This document shows, in pieces, positions 1 to 12,764 of a stretch of DNA of 64,000 bases. A model generated the notes under the pieces. The model was not told where the DNA came from. It did no database searches and saw only the letters and a program-made list of their open reading frames with translations. Positions within the stretch are counted from its first letter, which is position 1, and every line of letters begins with the position of its first letter. This stretch comes from Planococcus citri (taxonomy: Eukaryota > Arthropoda > Insecta > Hemiptera > Pseudococcidae), in NCBI RefSeq assembly GCF_950023065.1, contig NC_088678.1, forward strand, positions 20,636,580-20,700,579, in the 5' to 3' direction. A program made the translations under genes and the position numbers.

Positions 1-640
1 AATCGCAAATTTTCCAACAACTTGGCTAATTATTACTTTTATAAGATAAACCCTGCAGTTTTTTCATGCTCTCCCTACATGATACCTACTTTAAAGGCAT
101 GAAAAAGTTGTGGATAATTTCTCGTATGTATGTATATGCACTTTGCAAATGCGTTGTATTCAACTCATTTTTTATTAAGAAGCTGGAAAAATCGAAAAAT
201 ACAACTAGATAAAAAATGATCCAATTTGCCAAACTTGTCACTCAAAATCCCCAACTTTTGCCAACACCAAACCCCCTGGTTGCTTCGTCCATGTTGACTA
301 CCACAATGAACACTCATATGCAATACTACATTTTATTTAAAAATCACTAGAGCCCTGCAAATGAAAGGCTGCGTTGATCAAAGAATCATTAATCGTGCAG
401 TTGCAGTTTTCAGTTGTTAAACTTTAAAAGACCTCACGAAAAATTTCAATTTTTATTCATAAAATTGTAAGTACCTACCTACATATTGACAATTCATAAA
501 AATGTATGCATGAAAAATTTCTCTTTTAAGTAGGTATACATAATAATCTTTATTCATACTTTTTTTTGCTCTTACTTCCAATAAAAGTAAGCTGTAATGA
601 CTCGAACTATACAATCAAGAATTGATACGTATTTTGAAAT
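1..640. repeat. Segment repeated at 7080-7620, 18280-18680 and 24480-24680
   Basis: The stretch with CCAACACCAAACCCCCTGGT, CACTAGAGCCCTGCAAATGA and GGCTGCGTTGATCAA recurs four times in the same orientation. No coding potential seen. It is a separate component of the duplicated array. Confidence 0.65.
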
Positions 641-649
641 ATATGTATT

Positions 650-3600
650 TATTTGAGTAGGCCTCTCAGAAAGTGTTTTCGTCCGTATTTTTTGAACGAA
701 GCATCCTGGAAAAAAAATGATAGCTGTAAGCAAATCTAATGCATGGTCTCATGCCTTGTGATGATCAGTACCAGGAAAAAGTATGTATATCGCTGACTTT
801 CTGAAGTTATGCCAGAATTTAGGTAAATTGGAAGAAAATATAAACATATACTTAATTGGTGTAAGTTTGATTTTTGCAACTACAAAAAAAATTTCTCCGG
901 ACGTTTTTGAGGGAGGAAGATGACACTTTTTAAACCGTCAACTCATTGCCATTTCAAAGTACATACGTACAAGGTCCATATCATACAAATCGCCAAATAA
1001 ACTTAAGAATGTAAAAAAATCCTTCTTCCACAATCTTTAAAGTGTCAATTTGGCAGACTTGATGAGCCGTAAGGTCCAGAAAATATTGTGTGTTAGCTAA
1101 AAAAACAAAGAAGATTATTTACTGATCAACGCCTTGTGTGCTTTTCCTTCCATTCAAGAATTAATAGGTATTTTGAATTTAGTATAGGCTAATTAGCATT
1201 TTAAAAAAACATTCAACTCCAAACAATTTATGTTAAATTCCACTGAGCAAAAGCTACTATGACAATCGCGCTCAAATTTTCACCACACACGTATTAGGAA
1301 CCCTTGTTGGAACGTACAGAAAAAATTTGAGCAATATTGGCTCATTTGTAAGAGGGCGTCAGTTGGTCAAAGTTTAAAAAACCCATTCGGACTTACCCCG
1401 GTGCACCTTATTTAATATTTTCCAAAGCTGCTACCTGGTTTTGATAGGATAAATTTTTTTCTGTTCTAAATAGTTTTTCCAAAATTGAAAGAGTCAAGAA
1501 ACAATAGATTACAAAAATTTTGGTGCATTTTTAAAAATTCATGGGTCTACAGAGCCTTCAATTTCAGAATTAGGCTGTTCTTTTGACCGAATACTTGGAG
1601 TAATTGTACCAGAAATTAGAATCAAAAATTTAATTTTCGAAAATTCAAACCCTTGCCCATTCAATTTAGCTGCAAGTCTCCTCCATGTACAACACATTAG
1701 GCGAAGTTTTGTTCCGGGAAGCGGGCTACCTACTTACTTATTTATTGAAAAAAAAACTTATAGATACATATTACATACTTACATACAATGAACAACAAAC
1801 GAATCTTTCATATGCAATTCATCAATCATCTTTGATTTTCTTTAAAGTGTCAACATAAGTCACTGATCTTGATTGATCTTTCTTTTTCTGGAAATAAGGT
1901 CTAAAAATTTCAAATCATGTTTTCTAGTCAGATACTTATTTGGGAAAAATGTATTAAGAAAACAAAGCAAGGAACAACAAATGATTACCTATATTTATTT
2001 CTAATTTTCTTGGGTTAATGTAGGTACATATGTACCGTACCTACACGTCATTGACCTGACTGATCTTGGTTTATCTCCTCGGTGTTTGCATTGGGATCTG
2101 CTGGTATAATGATCTTCCTCAAACGAGTTCTTCACCAGAAAGAGAAGTTTGTAAATTTACATCGGAGAGAGTGGAAGGAAGAGTGTAAGTTTATTATTTA
2201 TTATGAACCTCTGCCTCTTTGATTTGAAAATACCTATAGTGAAGTGTTTATCATCTGTATTTTTTGAAGGAAGCATCCTAGAAAAAAAAAACTAATAGCT
2301 GTAAGCAAACATGAAACTATGGCCTTAAAATAATTTCTAGACTTCATATTTTTCCAAGGACGCATAGTTTTCTCATAACATCACTTTTAATGTTGAAAAA
2401 CACAAAAAAAATTACAACACATTAATGAAGTGTTTAAACTGAAATTTAGACAATAAAGAACCATTCTAGATAATTTTGGACAACACCACCACGTGAAAAA
2501 AGAGGTCTTGAATGACCAAACTGAAATTAAAAAATTAAACAACCTCACTCTTCACATGGCGTTTGGCAAAGTATGATTTTTTTATTTTCTCAAGCGTCAC
2601 TGATCTTGAATCTTGATTGATCTTCCTTGGTGTTTGTCACCGAATCCATTGGTATTGGTAATGATTTTCTTCAGACAAAATGTTTCACCAATTTATGTGG
2701 ATGGGGTATGACCCAGTTCTGAGTTCTTGCCTTTTCAAATGTAGAAGTTTGGAAATTCTCCAACATTTTTTCAGAAAATATAGTCTAAAAATTTCAAATC
2801 ATGTTATTTCTAATCAAGTAATCAGATATGTACTCATTTGGGAAAAATGTTTCAATTAAGGAAACAAAACAAAGCAAAGAATAAAAAAATGATCATATTC
2901 ATTTCTAATTTTCTCAGATTGATGTACATACATATGTAATGTACATACCAACCTATACATCGCTGATCTGCCTGATCTTGGTTTATCTTTCTCGGTGTTT
3001 GCATTGGGATCTGCTGGTGCTGGTAGGTAATGATTTCCCTCAAATGAATTCTTCACCTGAAGGAGGAATTTTTTTTAATTTACATTACATGGAGGGAGTC
3101 GAAAGAAGAGTGTAATTTTATTTTTATGAGCCTCTGCCTCTGTGATTTTAAAGTAGGTATTATATACGTTTTTCGTCTGTATTTTTTGAACGAAGCATCC
3201 TAGAAAAAAAAACTTACCTAATTAGCTGAGAGCAAAAATGAAACTATATGTTCTACCATGTTTTCTTCGCTTCATTTTTTTCCTATGACATATAGTTTCC
3301 TCATAAAATCACTTTCAATGTTAAAAAACTCGGAAAAAAATTATAACACTTTGATGTAGTCAAAATTTTGGTAATAAAAAACCATTTTAGACAATTTTAT
3401 GTCACTCCGGGCGAAAAAAGAGGTCTTGAATGAATCAAAATCAAAAAATCTCACTTTTCGCATGGTTTTTGACGAATTATGATTTCTTTATGGAATCAGA
3501 TAGACAATGATATTTATTTGAGGAAGCTCCTCTGAAAGCGTTTTCATTCGTATTTTTTGAACGAAGCATCCTGGAAAAACCTACTAGCTGTAAACAAATC

Positions 3601-5260
3601 TAATGCATAGTCTCATGCCTTACTGCAGTGATGATCAGTACCAGGAAAAAATACCTATGTATATTGCTGACTTTCTGAAGTTATGTCAGAATTTAGGTAA
3701 ATTGGAAGGAAATTAAACATAATTGGTGTAAGATTGACTTTCGAAACTTCAAAAAAAAATTCTCTAGACTTTTTTGAGGGAGAAAGATGACACTTTTAAA
3801 TGGTCAACTCATTGCCATTTCAAAGTACGAGTACGTACACTAGGTCCGTAGGTATCATACAAATAGCCAAACAAATTTGGCGATGTAAAAAAAAATCCTT
3901 CCTTCACAATCTTTAAAGTGTCAATTTGGCATTCTTTGATAAGCCATGAGTTCCAGAAAAATTGTGTGTTAGGTAAATATAGAAGATTACTTACTGGTTT
4001 ATTTCAACTATTTTGTAACGTTGAGAAAATAGAACGTAGAGAGTAAAATTTCAATTCTAAATATTTATAGATTATGGAGAATATGCAGACCTACTTTTTA
4101 AGGGGGGGGGACCTAATTTTTAATTTTTTTAAATTTATCTAGAAATACTTAGTGTACGAAAAAAATACTCTATATTGCTAATTACTGATCTTAATAGAGA
4201 ACTTTTTCGGGGGAGGAAGATGGCACTTTTTGAGCCCTCAACTCATTGCCATTTCAAAGTAGGTACATGCAAGGTTCATAGTACATAAATACAAATCCTT
4301 CCTTCACAACCCTTAACCTGCCAATTTGGCATTCTTGATGAGATATAGAAATATCCTGTGTTAGGTGAATAAAGAAGATTACTTACTGCATGAGTTTATG
4401 AATTAGAAATTGTTTGGTATTGATTTTCAGCTTAGAGGTAACAGTTTGGACAAATTTGTGTTTCATCACCCGATATCTGTGATTTAGTAAAGGGCCTTAG
4501 TGGTGAACAGCCATCCTTATCAGCAATAAACAAACTTTTCGCAAAGTGATTTTGGTGCGAAGTGATTTTTCACTGGTTAAATAATTACCTATTATTGTTA
4601 ATTGTATGACAAAACGGACCAAATTATACGAATAGAAGAATATGATAATGAGATAATCGAGGAACATGGGTTGAATGTGCGCTGTGGTGATAACAGCAAT
4701 CAGGTAGGTAGGACTGTAGCTTAACAAAATTCTTCTGTAATAAAAAAAAATAGGTGCTTCTCAGTACCACACAACTGTATTTGGGTGAGTGAAACCCCAT
4801 TCGCCTCATCTCTAATTTCCTTAAGAGCAGCCTATCTGGAGATTCAGCCTTTTCAGCAATCTCAACTGATGTTTAAAAATCTGCCGACTTTGGCATGGAA
4901 TGACCCAACGATGATCAGTACTAGGAAAAAATATAAGGTTATAGCTTACATCTTTATGATGTTAAGTGTGCCCAAATTTAGGTAAATGGCAAGAAAACTA
5001 AACACGTGTGAAGTTGACTTTTAAAAACTTGTGAAAAAATCTCTCAACTTTTTTTGAGGTAGGAAGATGACACTTTTTGAGCCATCGAATCGATTCATTG
5101 TAGTATAAGATTCATAGTGATACAAACCAACAAACAAAGCCAATGTAAAAAAAAAACCTTCTCCACAACTCTTTGAACTGTCAATTTGGCATTCTTGATG
5201 GGGTACAGGAATATCATGCGTTAGGTAAATACAAACAAACGATTGCTTACTAGAATTATA
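650..5260 (+). repeat. Array unit copies 1-4 (about 450-bp unit)
   Basis: Copies at about 650-1130, 3475-4000, 4190-4400 and 4905-5250. Landmarks in order on the + strand: GAACGAAGCATCCT, GATGATCAGTACCAGG, GCTGACTTTCTG, GGAAGATGACACTTTTTGAG, CTCATTGCCATTTC, AATTTGGCATTCTTGATGAG, GATTACTTACTG. Read on the minus strand the unit ends in GTAAGTAATCTT, a splice donor, as in the exon at 36.7 kb. Confidence 0.75.
4624..4865 (-). CDS. Exon-like fragment, unknown
   Basis: Minus strand. An acceptor AAACATCAG at 4866 is followed by an open frame beginning EIAEKAESPDRLLLRKLEMR and running to about 4624. The first 30 residues are charged and helical like the other family exons; the remainder looks like translated intron. 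A possible acceptor TTTATTACAG lies inside. Weak. Confidence 0.22.
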
Positions 5261-5303
5261 TAGCCTATGTCAAAAATTGAATTCTTACCGTGCGTATAGG
5301 GGT

Positions 5304-5414
5304 TTAGCTGTTATTCCACACCGTTTTCAATTCTCTGCTGACTGCCTCGTCAGCCTCCTGTTCAATGGCCAATGCCAAGTCACGTATGCGGCCGCTTTTC
5401 ATTTCACTAACGAC
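5304..5414 (-). CDS. Terminal exon of the same unknown family
   Basis: Minus strand. Acceptor CTCTCAAAG, then 36 codons and TAA: VVSEMKSGRIRDLALAIEQE followed by ADEAVSRELKTVWNNS. The segment GRIRDL..-IEQEADEA aligns with GRIRDLRKKIEKDAEKK of the 25.4-kb exon. Just upstream (5465-5535) lies sequence homologous to the exon at 36.7 kb, with its donor GT changed to AT. No ATG of its own. Probably a remnant. Confidence 0.4.
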   Translation of the reverse strand, partial: VVSEMKSGRIRDLALAIEQEADEAVSRELKTVWNNS

Positions 5415-5499
5415 CTTTGAGAGCACAAATATGTACGATTGAAATAAAAATATGGAATATGGATTACTTATTGCAATCCACAATCTAACCAAGTTCAAA

Positions 5500-8400
5500 A
5501 AGTAGCTCGTCGACTGTTACTGATTTTGGAATGTTAATTTCATTCATAATGTTATTAGTTATTTTACTTACACATGAAAATGTATGAGAGTAATGTTGGT
5601 TTTCCATAAGCTTCTGAAAAATTTCAATTATGTTACGTACCTAATACGTATACGATATCATATTACGTATTGTGATTATGGATGTATCTGTTGCCTAATC
5701 TCTGCCTTCCTGCAGTGATAATTGGCACCTACCAGGGAAAAAAAATGAAAATATACTTCTATTTATAATAATATGAATACATGAGGTACTTACTTAATAT
5801 ATCATTTTAATTAGATCTGTCTTTAACTAAAAATCCAAGATTCGAGGCTACAAACTTACACTACAACGTGGATGGCATTTTCGATTCCGCATTCGTTGCA
5901 GAGGTGTTCTTCCGTTATGACTTATGTTCCTAAAAAAGAAAAATCACAATTCAATCAAAACCTTCTCATTGGAAAGTGATTAGAACATAGAACTGATAAG
6001 GTCTGATCAGATCTAAACTCGTTTATCCAACCAGATTTACTTAAATTGGTCAAACTGCCTACTTATATATGACATATAACTACATACCTTACCTAGGTAA
6101 TTTAAAATGAAAAAAAAAATGAAAAATAATGATTATTTTAACAATAATTACTTTCATCTTTATTATTGGTGATTAATTACACAATATAAAAATGTATGAG
6201 AGTGACATTACTTTTCCATAAGCTTCTGAAAAATATTCATTACGTATGTATAAGTTGAAATAAATTATGCATTGTGATTATGAATGTACCGAATGCCTAA
6301 TCCCCTAATCTCTGCTTTAATGCACTGATGATTGGTATACATAAGTACATATAAGGGAAAAAAAATTCAAAATATATCGCTTACTTTTTGATGTTACGCC
6401 ATAATTTAGGTACATTGGAAGAAAACTAACAATTTTGGAGTGAAATAGACTTTTCAAACTTGAAAAAAAAATCTCACGAGTTTGTTCAGGAAGAGAAATG
6501 GCGTTTTTTGAGCACTGGACTCATTTCCATTTCACAGTACAATGTTCGTAGTACCTATACGAATCGCCAAACAAATTTATTTACCAATGTAAAAAAAAAA
6601 TCCTTCCTCCACAACCCTTAAAGAGTCAATTTGTAAATCATTCTTAATGAGGTACCTATTAGAAATATTGTATGTTAGATTGTTAGGTACCTAAATAAAG
6701 AAAATTACTTACTGCATGAGTTAGAATAAGAACCATATTTACCTAATTGTCTTTTTTTTTGGTCTCCGATCAGACATTACTCATACCTTAATTTGTTTTT
6801 CGGTAGGTACCATTTGAAAATTCGAAATCGTTTTTGATATGAAAAACTATCACTACCAAAAAAAAAATATTACAAAACCAAAACCACATTCACACTATAA
6901 TAAAAAACTTTACAACCAATAAAATCCCCAATGGTTTTCAGCCCTGATTGTTAGTAGGTATCCATTACTTTACTTGGATTTGGTGATTTCGTCAGGAACA
7001 TGATGTTGGTGTTCGTCAGATCTTCAGATCAATATGTATTGCTCTGATTTCGTTCACTTTGACTACCAGGGGCGAAGCAAACCAATTTTAATAGCAGGGG
7101 GACAAAGATCTTGAAAATACCAAACAACAAAACGTAAATTTTCCAACAACTTGGCTAGTTATGTGCTTTTATATTTGTAAGATGAACCCTGCCTTTTTTT
7201 CATGCTCTCCGTACTTGATACCTACTTTATAGGCGTGGAAAAGTTTTACATAATTCGTATGTAGGTACAAACTTATTTGCAACTGGGTTGAATTCAGCTT
7301 ATATAGACCTATTATAAGGAAGTAGGAAAAATAACTTTTGCCAATTCCAAACCCCCTGGTTGCTTCGTCCTTGTCGACTACCACAATGAATACTCATATC
7401 AATGTGTGAAATACTTACTAAATTTTATCTAAAAAACACTAGAGCCCTGCAAATGAAAGGGCTGCGTTGATCAACGAATCATTAATTGTGCATGCAGTTA
7501 TTAAACTTTGAAAGACCTCATGAAAAATTTCAATTTTTATTCATAAATTATATTGTAAGTACCCACCTTATCAACAATTCATAAAAATTTATTCATGAAA
7601 AATGTCTGTTCTAAAAAGCAAACATCATTTTTTTGACTTTCTAACATTATGCCAGATCAGCCATCACCGTACATATAGGTAGTTCCTCGCTTCGTTTAAA
7701 TGGCTTAACCCTATGAGACTCGACCTTTACATCCAACTAGATTTATTAAAAGTCGTTCCTCCTCAATAATGTTTAAGATAGCTATCGCTCCTTCATTAAT
7801 AGGTATATGTACTTACTTACATAAGTATCTTGACTGAAACTTGCATAATTGTTCCTTCCAGTTCTCTTTTGTTCTTTGTCAAATTTTCTATGTGTGATGC
7901 GCAGCAAATGAACAAATATGCTCCTTTAGTTCTCTGACTTCAATAAAGTTTAAATGATTTTATGAACTCCAGATAGGTAAGTACCTATTACTTTCAGCAT
8001 CTTAAATCTCTCACAAATGAATCAAGAAATTGAAAATAAAAAAAATCGCCAATCATTTTAATGTAATTCATAATCAAAGCAACAATGATGAAAATTGAAT
8101 ATACTCGTAAATACGACTTTGCAGTTTGCACATTTCATTTGCATAAGATTTGTCTTCAAAATACTTGAGGTACTTGTGTCTTGTTAATTAGATCTATATC
8201 TTTAACTAAAAATCAAAGATACGAGGCTTCAAACTTACAAGTTAAAATTAGGTACTCTGGGACTTATGATGGTGCTGAAGCGTATAACATTACATTTCCC
8301 CTATCTTGGAAAATGGTGATATCCCACGGCATGCCCCAGGTTAAATTTAAATTTAGGTAATACAATATACAAAACTATGATTATTTTAACAATAGGTATT

Positions 8401-8970
8401 ACTTCCATCCTTATTTAATTATTCCACATGAAAATTTATGAGAGTGACATTACTTTTCCATAAGCTTCTGAAAAATTTTCATCACCCATGTAGGTAATAA
8501 GTTGAAATTATGCATTGATGATTGGTACCTACCAGGGGAAAAAATTGAAAAAATATATTGCTGACTCCTTGATGTTGCGCCAGAATTTAGGTACATTGGA
8601 AAAAAACTAAACAATTTTGGTATGAGATAAACTTTTGAAACTCGAAAAAAAATCTCACGATTTTGTTCAGGGAGAAAAATTGCACTTTTTGAGCACTTGA
8701 CCCATTGTCATTTCAAAGTGCAAGGTTCGTAATTGTAGTACATAGGTATATGAATCGTCAGACAAATTTGCCAATGTAGAAAAAGTTCTTCCACCACAAC
8801 CCTTGAAGGGTCAATTTGGAATTCTTATTGATTAAGTACAAAAATATTGTATGTTAGCCATGTTAGGTAACGTAATAATAGAAGATTGCTTACTGCGTGA
8901 GTTAGAATCGTTTTTTTTTCAGTATTGCGTACATTTTGCGTAGGTATGGTGATTAGTATATGTATGTAAC
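5500..8970. other. Array sequence without recognised exon
   Basis: Apart from the unit copies and the repeated 7080-7620 segment, holds two copies of a block with TATGAGAGTGACATTAC and CCATAAGCTTCTGAAAAA (near 6190 and 8440, also near 5580 and 11400). No protein-like frame. Confidence 0.5.
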
Positions 8971-8974
8971 CGTA

Positions 8975-9927
8975 GTTTGGGGTAATATCGGCCGGGTTTT
9001 GGAGGTTTTTTCAATGCATCTCCACAATGGGGAGACTTGAAGGGTTGAAATTTGAAATGAAGGTACCTTGAACCTTCTGCTATCGATTAATGTGTGCATA
9101 ATTGGATTTGGATTAAATGTTTTTGATTTATGGCTTCTCAAAAGGTGGCCGATATTAGCCAGCAGTTTGGCTAATATCGGCCACCTTAAAAATTCCCCAT
9201 AAAAAATCAGTTTAAAATTTCTCAAATTTTTCATTTACTGTTAGAAATTAAAAAGCAGTCCATTTTAGGCGTTTATTGGTCCATCTCCCCAAAATTGGTC
9301 GAGTGCAAAAGATAATATCGGATATTTCTACTGTATCGGCGCTGTCATTGTTCAAAATTTCAAAAATTGCTCATGGTGGGCCCAATTTTGCATTTCTTAT
9401 CTTCAGACTTACTTTTTATACTAGATTGTGTTTCTAAAACATCACCACTCACAATTTTAAATTCATTTCGACATAATTTTGGCAGAATAGCATTGATAAC
9501 AATGAAAATATCAACTTTTTTGACAGAAAAATCACAGCCTTTTTTCAATAAAATTTGCCCTACTCTCTCACAAATTAATCTTTTGGCCATTTTTTTTTCG
9601 TAACTAGATGCTAAAAAACACAAGGAATCCATTTCTGCAATCAGTTTTACTGTATTTCTATATCTTCATTATGATCGAGAAAGAGTTTTCCAGACAAAAA
9701 ATTTTCTCTTTTTTTCGCATTTTTGTTTACTGATACCGGAAACCTCCCCAGTTACTTCTACACTTCTACAGGCTTTGTAATTACACGAATCGATAGCCCT
9801 GAGTTTTCTCTTTCCAATGATACCAAATTTTAGTACTTTTGAACATCACTAGGAGTGGTAGTGGAATAAATTCGAACGTAAATGAGAGTGGCCGATATTA
9901 AACCAGGAGGCCGATATTACCCCAAAC
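8975..9927. mobile_element. TA-flanked inverted-repeat element, 953 bp
   Basis: Starts GTTTGGGGTAATATCGGCC and ends with its exact reverse complement, with TA on both sides (8973-8974 and 9928-9929). The word TAATATCGGCC and its complement also recur inside, near 9147-9183. No transposase frame. Consistent with a non-autonomous Tc1/mariner-type element. Confidence 0.65.
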
Positions 9928-10609
9928 TACTACTTGGGTTTAAAATAAAATACTTAGTCAGTTTTAAATTTAAATTTAGGTAATACATACAAAACCATTT
10001 TAGATAATGGTTGAACACGCCACGTGAAAAAGAGGTCTTGAATGTCTAAAATAAAAAAATTTTAAATCTCACTTTTCACATGGCTTTTCACAAAAATTAC
10101 GATTTCTTTATGACCATTCGGTAGGTACCTAGGTACAATGATTTTTATTTGAGGAAGCCCCTCAGAAAGCATTTTTAATGTGTATTTTTTTAACGAAGCA
10201 TATACTAGAAATAAACTAATGGCTGTAGACAAATCTATAAAGCCTAATCTCTGTATTACCGCAGTGATTCTCAAGTATCAGGAAATAATATATCACTGAT
10301 TATCTAATGTTATGCCATAAGTTAGGAAAAATGGGAAGAAAACTAGGAAGATGGCAGTTTTTGAGCCCTCGACTCATCACCATTTCAAAGTACCTACATA
10401 CAAGGTTTATAATATACGAATCATCAAACAAATTTGGCAATATAAGAAATGCCTTCCTCCACAATCCGTTAACTATCAATTTGGTATTCTTATAATGAGG
10501 TATAGAGGTATCGTGTGTTAAGTAAATAAAGATTACTTACTGCATACTCGTAAGCTAGAAGTAGAAGGTTTTTATTACCTACTGAAATTAAGTTGTAAGT
10601 ATTCAAGTT

Positions 10610-11240
10610 ATAATTCCTATTACACCGTGAGATTACGCATATATCCTCTTGCACATTGCAGAAGCGCAAAAATTATTCTAACCCTTCCTCCGCCCTATTT
10701 TTTCATGTTGTCCAACAAAAATTGATTTTTTTTTGTTTCCTAATACTTAGGTAATCACATTATAACGACGGAGAGTTGGTTTTCCATTAATTTTTCCAAT
10801 CAACTTTTTGATCCTATTTCTCATTAGGGTTGTTGGAATTTTGCATGAAAACAAAACATAAATTGAGATTGTGAAATCACCTTAAGAACTTCATGAAAAT
10901 TCAAACTTTTCAGATCAATGATAACCTCAAGGTCCTAGTTTCAAAATTTTGTATTTCACTAAACGGTAATTTATGTGAAATTATTGAGAATGGCTCGTTT
11001 TTTATTTTTGTTTCAATTTCGAAGAAATGGTAGTTTCTGCTGTGCTGGACAAATTGAGTTACATAAAAGAGCTAAAAATTTCAGACTGGCTGGTTGAAAA
11101 TTTTAAAAAATTGGTCTTTTTAGTACTTACCTACATTTTTCAATTTTTTCTGTAGTGATAACTGATTAGTGTACTTGGGCTTAAAATGAAATAGTCTTAT
11201 GAAGAAAAATAAATAAAATTTTCATACATGCGGCCCAACA
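10610..11240. repeat. Segment repeated at 17360-17940, 24090-24480 and 30690-30800
   Basis: Landmarks CAAAAATTATTCTAACCCTTCC, GGTTGTTGGAATTTTGCATG and AATTTCAGACTGGCTGGTT recur in the same order and orientation. No gene seen. Confidence 0.6.
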
Positions 11241-11999
11241 GGAGTAGGGTTTGCTAATATGTGCTTGTGCATGGTGCTGAATAATTAGATGAATATGAAA
11301 TATATTGCATTATAGATATTTAAAATAGAAAAAAAAGAAATGAAAAGCTATGATTATTTTAACAATATTAAGTACTTCCATCCTTTATTAGTTTACCCAT
11401 GAAAATGTATGAGAGTGACGTTAGTTTTCCATGAGGTTCTGAAAAATTTTAATTATGTAGGTATAAATTGAAATTATACCTACATTGTGATTATGGATGT
11501 ACCAGTACCTAATGCCTAATCCCCTAACTTCTGCACCTTATTGCAGTGATGATTGTACCTACCAGGGGAAAAAAGTTAAAAATTGGAGTATTGCTGACTT
11601 TTTTATGTTAGTGTTTAAAACAATAATATCTTGACTGTAAGTGAATAAAGTCTAGCACTACGTTTTAAGAACTAAAAGCACGCACGTAACACTGGCTTTC
11701 AGTGGGTTACGAGCTGCAAAGAAGCAAAGCTAATAAAAGAGAATAGAATAACGCGATTACCGGAATTCAGGTAAATTGGAAGAAAACTAAATAATTTTGG
11801 TGTGAGATAGACTTTTGAAACTTGAAAAAAAATCTCACATGTTTGCTCAGGGAGGAAAAGGGGCACTTTTTGAGCACTGGACTCATTGCCATTTCTAAGT
11901 ACAATAGCTGTCGCTCCTTCAGTGCTTGGTTGCCTGGTTTCATCAAAAACAGTATGAAAGTGGACAGAAATCCACAATCAAATTATTAATTTTTCACAC

Positions 12000-12160
12000 A
12001 GCAATTGTTTCCAAGTTGAAGGGATCTTCATTGTTTGTCGGGGGGATGGAGGGGGGGCTTGGTCCCTATCACACTTTCACTTCTGAGCTTAGCCTAGAGA
12101 GCATTTTCTTTCCTTCTGTATTGAGCAAGTTCATCAGAAATGATTTTACAATTTCTTAGG
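12000..12160. repeat. Segment repeated at 20440-20550, 30950-31110 and 37560-37715
   Basis: Landmarks GGGCTTCG or GGGGCTTGG, TTTTCTTCCCTTTCTCATT and AAGTTCATCAGAAATGATC occur in all four. Orientation is the same. No coding frame is conserved. Confidence 0.55.
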
Positions 12161-12764
12161 TAACTTGTGCATACCTAAGTACTTGATTTTCATCTACAAA
12201 GTGTGATAGATCTTGAAAAGAAAAATAAATAGATTAAATTAAAAGCATAGAAAAGTAACTACGAAAACTTTTTTAAAGGAAAGGTTATTGATCCTGAATT
12301 ACCCTTAAAGAGTCAACTTGGCATTTTCGATGGTTATGTGTTAGGTAATAATATAGAAGATTGCTTACTGCGTGAGTTAGAATCAGGTTTTTTCATGCGT
12401 TTTGTATTTCTTTGTTAGTAATAAGTAATACTTGGGATAAAAATGAAATACCTAGTCAGTTTTAAATTTAAATTTAGGTAATACATATGTACATACATGC
12501 AAAACCATTTTAGATAATTTTTGAACACGCCACGTAAAAAAGAGGTAGGTATTGAATGACTAAAATCTAAAAACAATTTTAGTCTCACTTTTCATATGGC
12601 TTTTCACAAAAATTATGATTTCTTTATGACTATTCGTACAATGATTTTTATTTAAGGAAATCCCTCAGAAAGCATTTTTCATCTGTATTTTTTTAACGCA
12701 TACTAGAAAAAAACTAATAACTGTAGACAAATCTATAAAGCCTAATCTCTGTATTACCGCATTG

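Larger units (their letters stand above)
6270..12764 (+). repeat. Array unit copies 5-9
   Basis: Copies at about 6270-6725, 8510-8905, 10085-10560, 11490-12385 (with a 130-base insertion near 11630-11760) and 12655-12764. The last is split by the hAT-like element and resumes at 15073-15310. Same landmarks and orientation as the earlier copies. Confidence 0.75.

Noticed and set aside
9360..9632. Overlapping frames of 78 and 90 codons on opposite strands
   Set aside because: Inside the TA-flanked element; no transposase motif and low complexity.
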